Assembly: GCF_001507435.1 (NCBI RefSeq)
Contig: NZ_LMWH01000004.1
Location: 124,001 to 188,000 of the forward strand
From: Streptomyces sp. NRRL F-5122
GTDB taxonomy: Bacteria; Actinomycetota; Actinomycetes; Streptomycetales; Streptomycetaceae
Direction: 5' to 3'
Length of the DNA stretch: 64,000 nt
Shown piece by piece: positions 61,799-64,000 of the stretch (positions within the stretch are counted from its first letter, which is position 1; every line of letters starts with the position of its first letter). Position numbers and translations under genes: made by a program. The notes beneath the pieces were generated by a model. It was not told where the DNA came from. It saw only the letters and a list, made by a program, of their open reading frames with translations, and made no database searches.

Positions 61799-62172
61799 GG
61801 AACTCCTCTGACTTCCTTTCGGGGCGGAGGCGCCCGACAGGGGTGAAGCGGCGCCGTCCCATACGCAGGGGGTTCGTGGGGCGTTCAGAATTCTCAGAAA
61901 AACTTGGCGGCCCGGGTGGTCATTTCAGGCACAAGAGGCACAGAAGCCCCTGTTTCAGCGGCAGTTGAGCGGGGTAGCCCTCTGGTTTTGAATTACATTC
62001 AGTTTTGAGTCCGGTGCCGTCTTTTCCGGTCGCGGTCCATATGGGCGACTGCGGCCGTGAACCGGCCATTGTCGTCGTGAGAAAACGCCATGACCCGGTT
62101 TGGCGAAAATGTGGGAGATATGTTTCGCGATCGCCCGTTCCGGTACGACGATGGGACGGCACCGGATCCGGA
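61799..62172. other. A+T-richer intergenic region between DUF1996 and epimerase genes
   Basis: About 370 nt, partly much richer in A+T than the flanks (61885-62110, with TTCAGAATTCTCAG, TTTTGAATTACATTC and similar words). It must carry the DUF1996 promoter. Minus-strand frames here have no family resemblance and the segment is not convincingly coding. No known RNA motif is recognised. Confidence 0.45.
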
Positions 62173-63165
62173 TCAGAGCCCGAGCACCTTCGCCTCCACC
62201 GTGGGGTCGAGTCCCACCGGCGGCAGGCCCGCCCGCCGCGGTGCTTCCCCGTCGAGGCCGCGCAACCACTCCCAGGTGTCCCGTACCGTCTCCTCGACCG
62301 TCCGGCACCGCAGCCCGTCCCGCACCGCTCGTGAGACGTCCGCGGCGTGCAGGGCGGCGTGGTAGTCGGTGTCCGGCGGCACCCACACCGGCAGCTGTGT
62401 CCACGGTTCGATCCCGGCGGCCAGGATCGCCTCGGGCGCCGTCCAGCGCAGTTGCGCGGCGCCCCCGGTCACCTGTGCGCAGGCGTCCAGCAGTGCGCCC
62501 ATGGTCGCGTGGCCCTGCGGGCTGATGAGGTTGTACGGCCCGCTGAGTCCCTGCTCCACCGCACCGAGGATCCACCCGGCGAGGTCCCGGGCGTCGATGT
62601 ACTGCAACGGCAGATCGCGCGGACCGGGCGCGAGCACCGGCCCACCGCGGGCCATCCGGCCGAGCCACCAGGGCAGCCGGCCGACGTTCTCGTGCGGACC
62701 CAGGATCAGCCCGGCCCGCACGAGCAGCGCCGCGTTCGCGCCGAAGGCCCCGGTCGCGGCCAGTTCCCCGCCCAGCTTGTCCTGCGCGTACTCGGTGCGC
62801 TCCGCGTCCGCCGCGGCTCCCTCGACCAGGGGAGCGCTCTCGTCGTACCCGGGGTCGGGCGCCCAGGCGTACACCGAGCAGCTGGACACATACACATACC
62901 GGGCGGCGCGGCCGGCGAGCAGCCCCGCGGTCTCGTGCACCGCGCGGGGCGCCCCCGACCAGGTGTCGACGACGGCGTCCCACTCGCCGTCGGCCAGCGC
63001 CGCGAGTCCGCCGGTCCCGGTGCGGTCGCCCCGCAGCGCGCGTACCCCGGGCGCGGGCCGGTGCCGCCCCCGGTTGAGGACGGTGACGTCCCATCCTCGA
63101 TCGAGGGCGGCGTCCACGACGGCCCGCCCCACGAACTCCGTTCCACCCAGCACCAGAAGTCTCAT
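62173..63165 (-). CDS. NAD-dependent epimerase/dehydratase family protein
   Basis: A 330-aa extended short-chain dehydrogenase. The N-terminal NAD-binding motif is MRLLVLGGTEFVGRAVVDAAL (GGTxFxGR), and YVYVSSCSVYA with a following YAQDKLGGE gives the Ser-Tyr-x3-Lys catalytic arrangement in a slightly altered form (Y-A-Q-D-K). The ATG at 63165 begins the Rossmann strand directly; longer frames upstream have no support. Probably a reductase or epimerase acting on a nucleotide sugar or small ketone; substrate unknown. Confidence 0.83.
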   Translation of the reverse strand: MRLLVLGGTEFVGRAVVDAALDRGWDVTVLNRGRHRPAPGVRALRGDRTGTGGLAALADGEWDAVVDTWSGAPRAVHETAGLLAGRAARYVYVSSCSVYAWAPDPGYDESAPLVEGAAADAERTEYAQDKLGGELAATGAFGANAALLVRAGLILGPHENVGRLPWWLGRMARGGPVLAPGPRDLPLQYIDARDLAGWILGAVEQGLSGPYNLISPQGHATMGALLDACAQVTGGAAQLRWTAPEAILAAGIEPWTQLPVWVPPDTDYHAALHAADVSRAVRDGLRCRTVEETVRDTWEWLRGLDGEAPRRAGLPPVGLDPTVEAKVLGL

Positions 63166-63235
63166 GCCGACGACTGTGCCCGGCGGGCCCGCGGGGCGGA
63201 ACCCCGATCTGCTGACAGGAGATTCGCCGCAGGCG

Positions 63236-63820
63236 TCAGCGTCCGGCCCGAGGCACGTACTTGTAGCCCACGCGACGCACCGTCTGGATCGCACCGCGGT
63301 GCTCGGCGCCGAGCTTGCGCCGCAGCCGGGCGATGTGGACGTCGACGGTGCGTCCGTCGCCCACATGGTCGTAGCCCCACACCGTGGTCACCAGCTGGTC
63401 CCTGGTGTGCACCCGGTGGGGGTGCGCGACCAGGTGCGCGAGCAGCTCGAACTCCAGATAGGTAAGGTCCAGCGGCCGTCCGGCCACCGTGGCGGTACGC
63501 CGAGCGGTGTCGACGCCGAGGAGACCCGCGCCGTCGGCGGCGGGGGCGGGGTCCTGCTCGCCGGGCACCGCGACCGGCAGCACCGGCGGTTGCCGGTCGG
63601 CCGGGACGAGCACCAGGTAGCCGATCATCGGGGGCCTGCCCGGCAGGCCGGGCAGGGAGTGCTGGGGTGCCGGCAGCCAGGTGGCGCCGGGCGGCAGGAA
63701 GTCCGCCATGTCGACGACCTCGTCGCGGTCGACGGCTCGCAGCCGGTGGCGTGCGGAGCCGTCCGCGGAGGCGGCGGGGGTGTCGAGGGCGGCGGTCGAG
63801 AGAGGACGAGTGGTCGCCAT
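63236..63820 (-). CDS. winged-helix regulator with OmpR/PhoB-type C-terminus, no receiver domain
   Basis: A 194-aa regulator. Residues 100-190 form a clear OmpR/PhoB DNA-binding domain (LDLTYLEFELLAHLVAHPH, TRDQLVTTVWGYDH, DVHIARLRRKLG and VGYKYVPRAGR). The first 95 residues are not a receiver domain: no Asp phospho-acceptor pattern is present, and instead there is a Pro-rich segment (LPPGATWLPAPQHSLPGLPG) ahead of IGYLVLVPADRQPP. Control by phosphorylation is therefore unlikely. A leader peptide and hairpin appear to precede it. Confidence 0.78.
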   Translation of the reverse strand: MATTRPLSTAALDTPAASADGSARHRLRAVDRDEVVDMADFLPPGATWLPAPQHSLPGLPGRPPMIGYLVLVPADRQPPVLPVAVPGEQDPAPAADGAGLLGVDTARRTATVAGRPLDLTYLEFELLAHLVAHPHRVHTRDQLVTTVWGYDHVGDGRTVDVHIARLRRKLGAEHRGAIQTVRRVGYKYVPRAGR

Positions 63821-63861
63821 GAGAGGTCAGCTCTTTCGCGCGAGAAGTTCGTCGGGAGAGG

Positions 63862-63893
63862 CCGACGACCGCGGGTGAGGCCGGGGTCGTCGG
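63862..63893 (-). terminator. 9-bp hairpin in the leader of the winged-helix gene
   Basis: CCGACGACC and GGTCGTCGG pair across 14 nt, about 42 nt upstream of the regulator start and downstream of the putative leader peptide, in the position expected of an attenuator. Confidence 0.4.
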
Positions 63894-63936
63894 GGACGTA
63901 CGTCGTGCGCGCTGGCCGTAGGCCGGGTGTACGGCT

Positions 63937-64000
63937 TCAGAGGGCCCGCGCGTTTCGCGCGCGACAACACACCCGGTCGAAGTCGTGGTGCTGACGGGAG
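63937..64000 (-). CDS. possible cysteine-containing leader peptide (3' part)
   Basis: On the minus strand a frame entering from the window edge ends SRQHHDFDRVCCRARNARAL and a TGA at 63937. The pattern R-x-H-x-DF-x-RV followed by cysteines is like the short leader peptides found before some Streptomyces genes linked to sulfur or cysteine supply. The start lies outside the window, so the full length is unknown. The following hairpin and the regulator gene suggest an attenuation arrangement, but this is inference. Confidence 0.4.
   Translation of the reverse strand, partial: SRQHHDFDRVCCRARNARAL

Noticed and set aside
61920..62162. An 80-codon minus-strand frame in the A+T-rich gap
   Set aside because: No ribosome site, no third-position GC preference and no familiar motif.
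1..64000. TTA (bldA-dependent) codons in the genes
   Set aside because: The TTA/TAA triplets I checked by eye in coding regions all proved out of frame (mostly GGT TAC or AGT TAC). The check was not exhaustive, so I make no claim.
1..64000. A secondary-metabolite cluster, defence island or CRISPR array
   Set aside because: No polyketide, peptide synthetase, terpene, nuclease-defence or repeat-spacer pattern is visible; the BTAD regulator and exporter alone do not make a cluster.

Overview
The window is a 64 kb piece of a high-GC actinobacterial chromosome, almost certainly Streptomyces. The reasons are strong third-position GC, many GTG starts, frequent ATGA/GTGA stop-start overlaps, a BTAD (AfsR/SARP-type) regulator, a complete Streptomyces-type MalR/maltose locus with secreted amylases, glnE plus a GlnA2-type glutamine synthetase paralogue, and a three-cysteine NsrR. 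From memory, malR-malEFG-aglA, glnE, nadE and glnA2 lie close together in S. coelicolor (around SCO2226-2241), so most of the window looks like conserved core chromosome. I see no rRNA, tRNA, CRISPR array, prophage or intact insertion sequence.

Left part (1-24 kb): a cytoplasmic-type sialidase, an F420H2:NADP reductase, a site-2 protease, a large BTAD/NB-ARC/TPR regulator, a DrrAB-like ABC exporter, panB, an MFS drug pump with its TetR repressor and a palindromic operator, a membrane-anchored endonuclease/exonuclease/phosphatase protein, a second MFS pump, nadE, a secreted S53 peptidase, a DUF3105/DUF305 pair, a convergent nsrR/hmp nitric-oxide module with similar operators at both outer ends, and glnA2.

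Middle (24-30.7 kb) looks accessory: a HAAS/PadR pair, an IS110-type transposase stub, a DUF6461 protein, a PASTA-like lipoprotein, a beta-propeller protein, a large secreted protein and a secreted ALF-repeat protein with a recently duplicated 153-bp unit. After it come a three-gene operon (secreted phosphoesterase, MFS transporter, TolB-like protein), glnE and a PAP2/Aur1-like membrane protein.

The right part (38-52 kb) is a maltodextrin/starch locus: malR, divergent malEFG, aglA, a secreted alpha-amylase and an 1805-residue protein with two GH13 catalytic domains. CTTGCA-type repeats, probable MalR sites, occur at the malR/malE, amylase and pullulanase promoters. Extracellular enzymes would cut starch, MalEFG (with an ATPase encoded elsewhere, probably MsiK) would import maltodextrins, and AglA would hydrolyse them inside. 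Beyond 52 kb lie a receiver-GAF-PP2C phosphatase gene broken by a one-base frameshift, a 5-carboxymethyl-2-hydroxymuconate isomerase-like protein, a TetR regulator, an unusual sigma-like membrane protein, a TPR protein, an ECF42-type sigma factor with its YCII partner, a lipoprotein, a DUF1996 protein, an NAD-dependent epimerase and a winged-helix regulator. That regulator is preceded at the window edge by what may be a cysteine-containing leader peptide and a hairpin.
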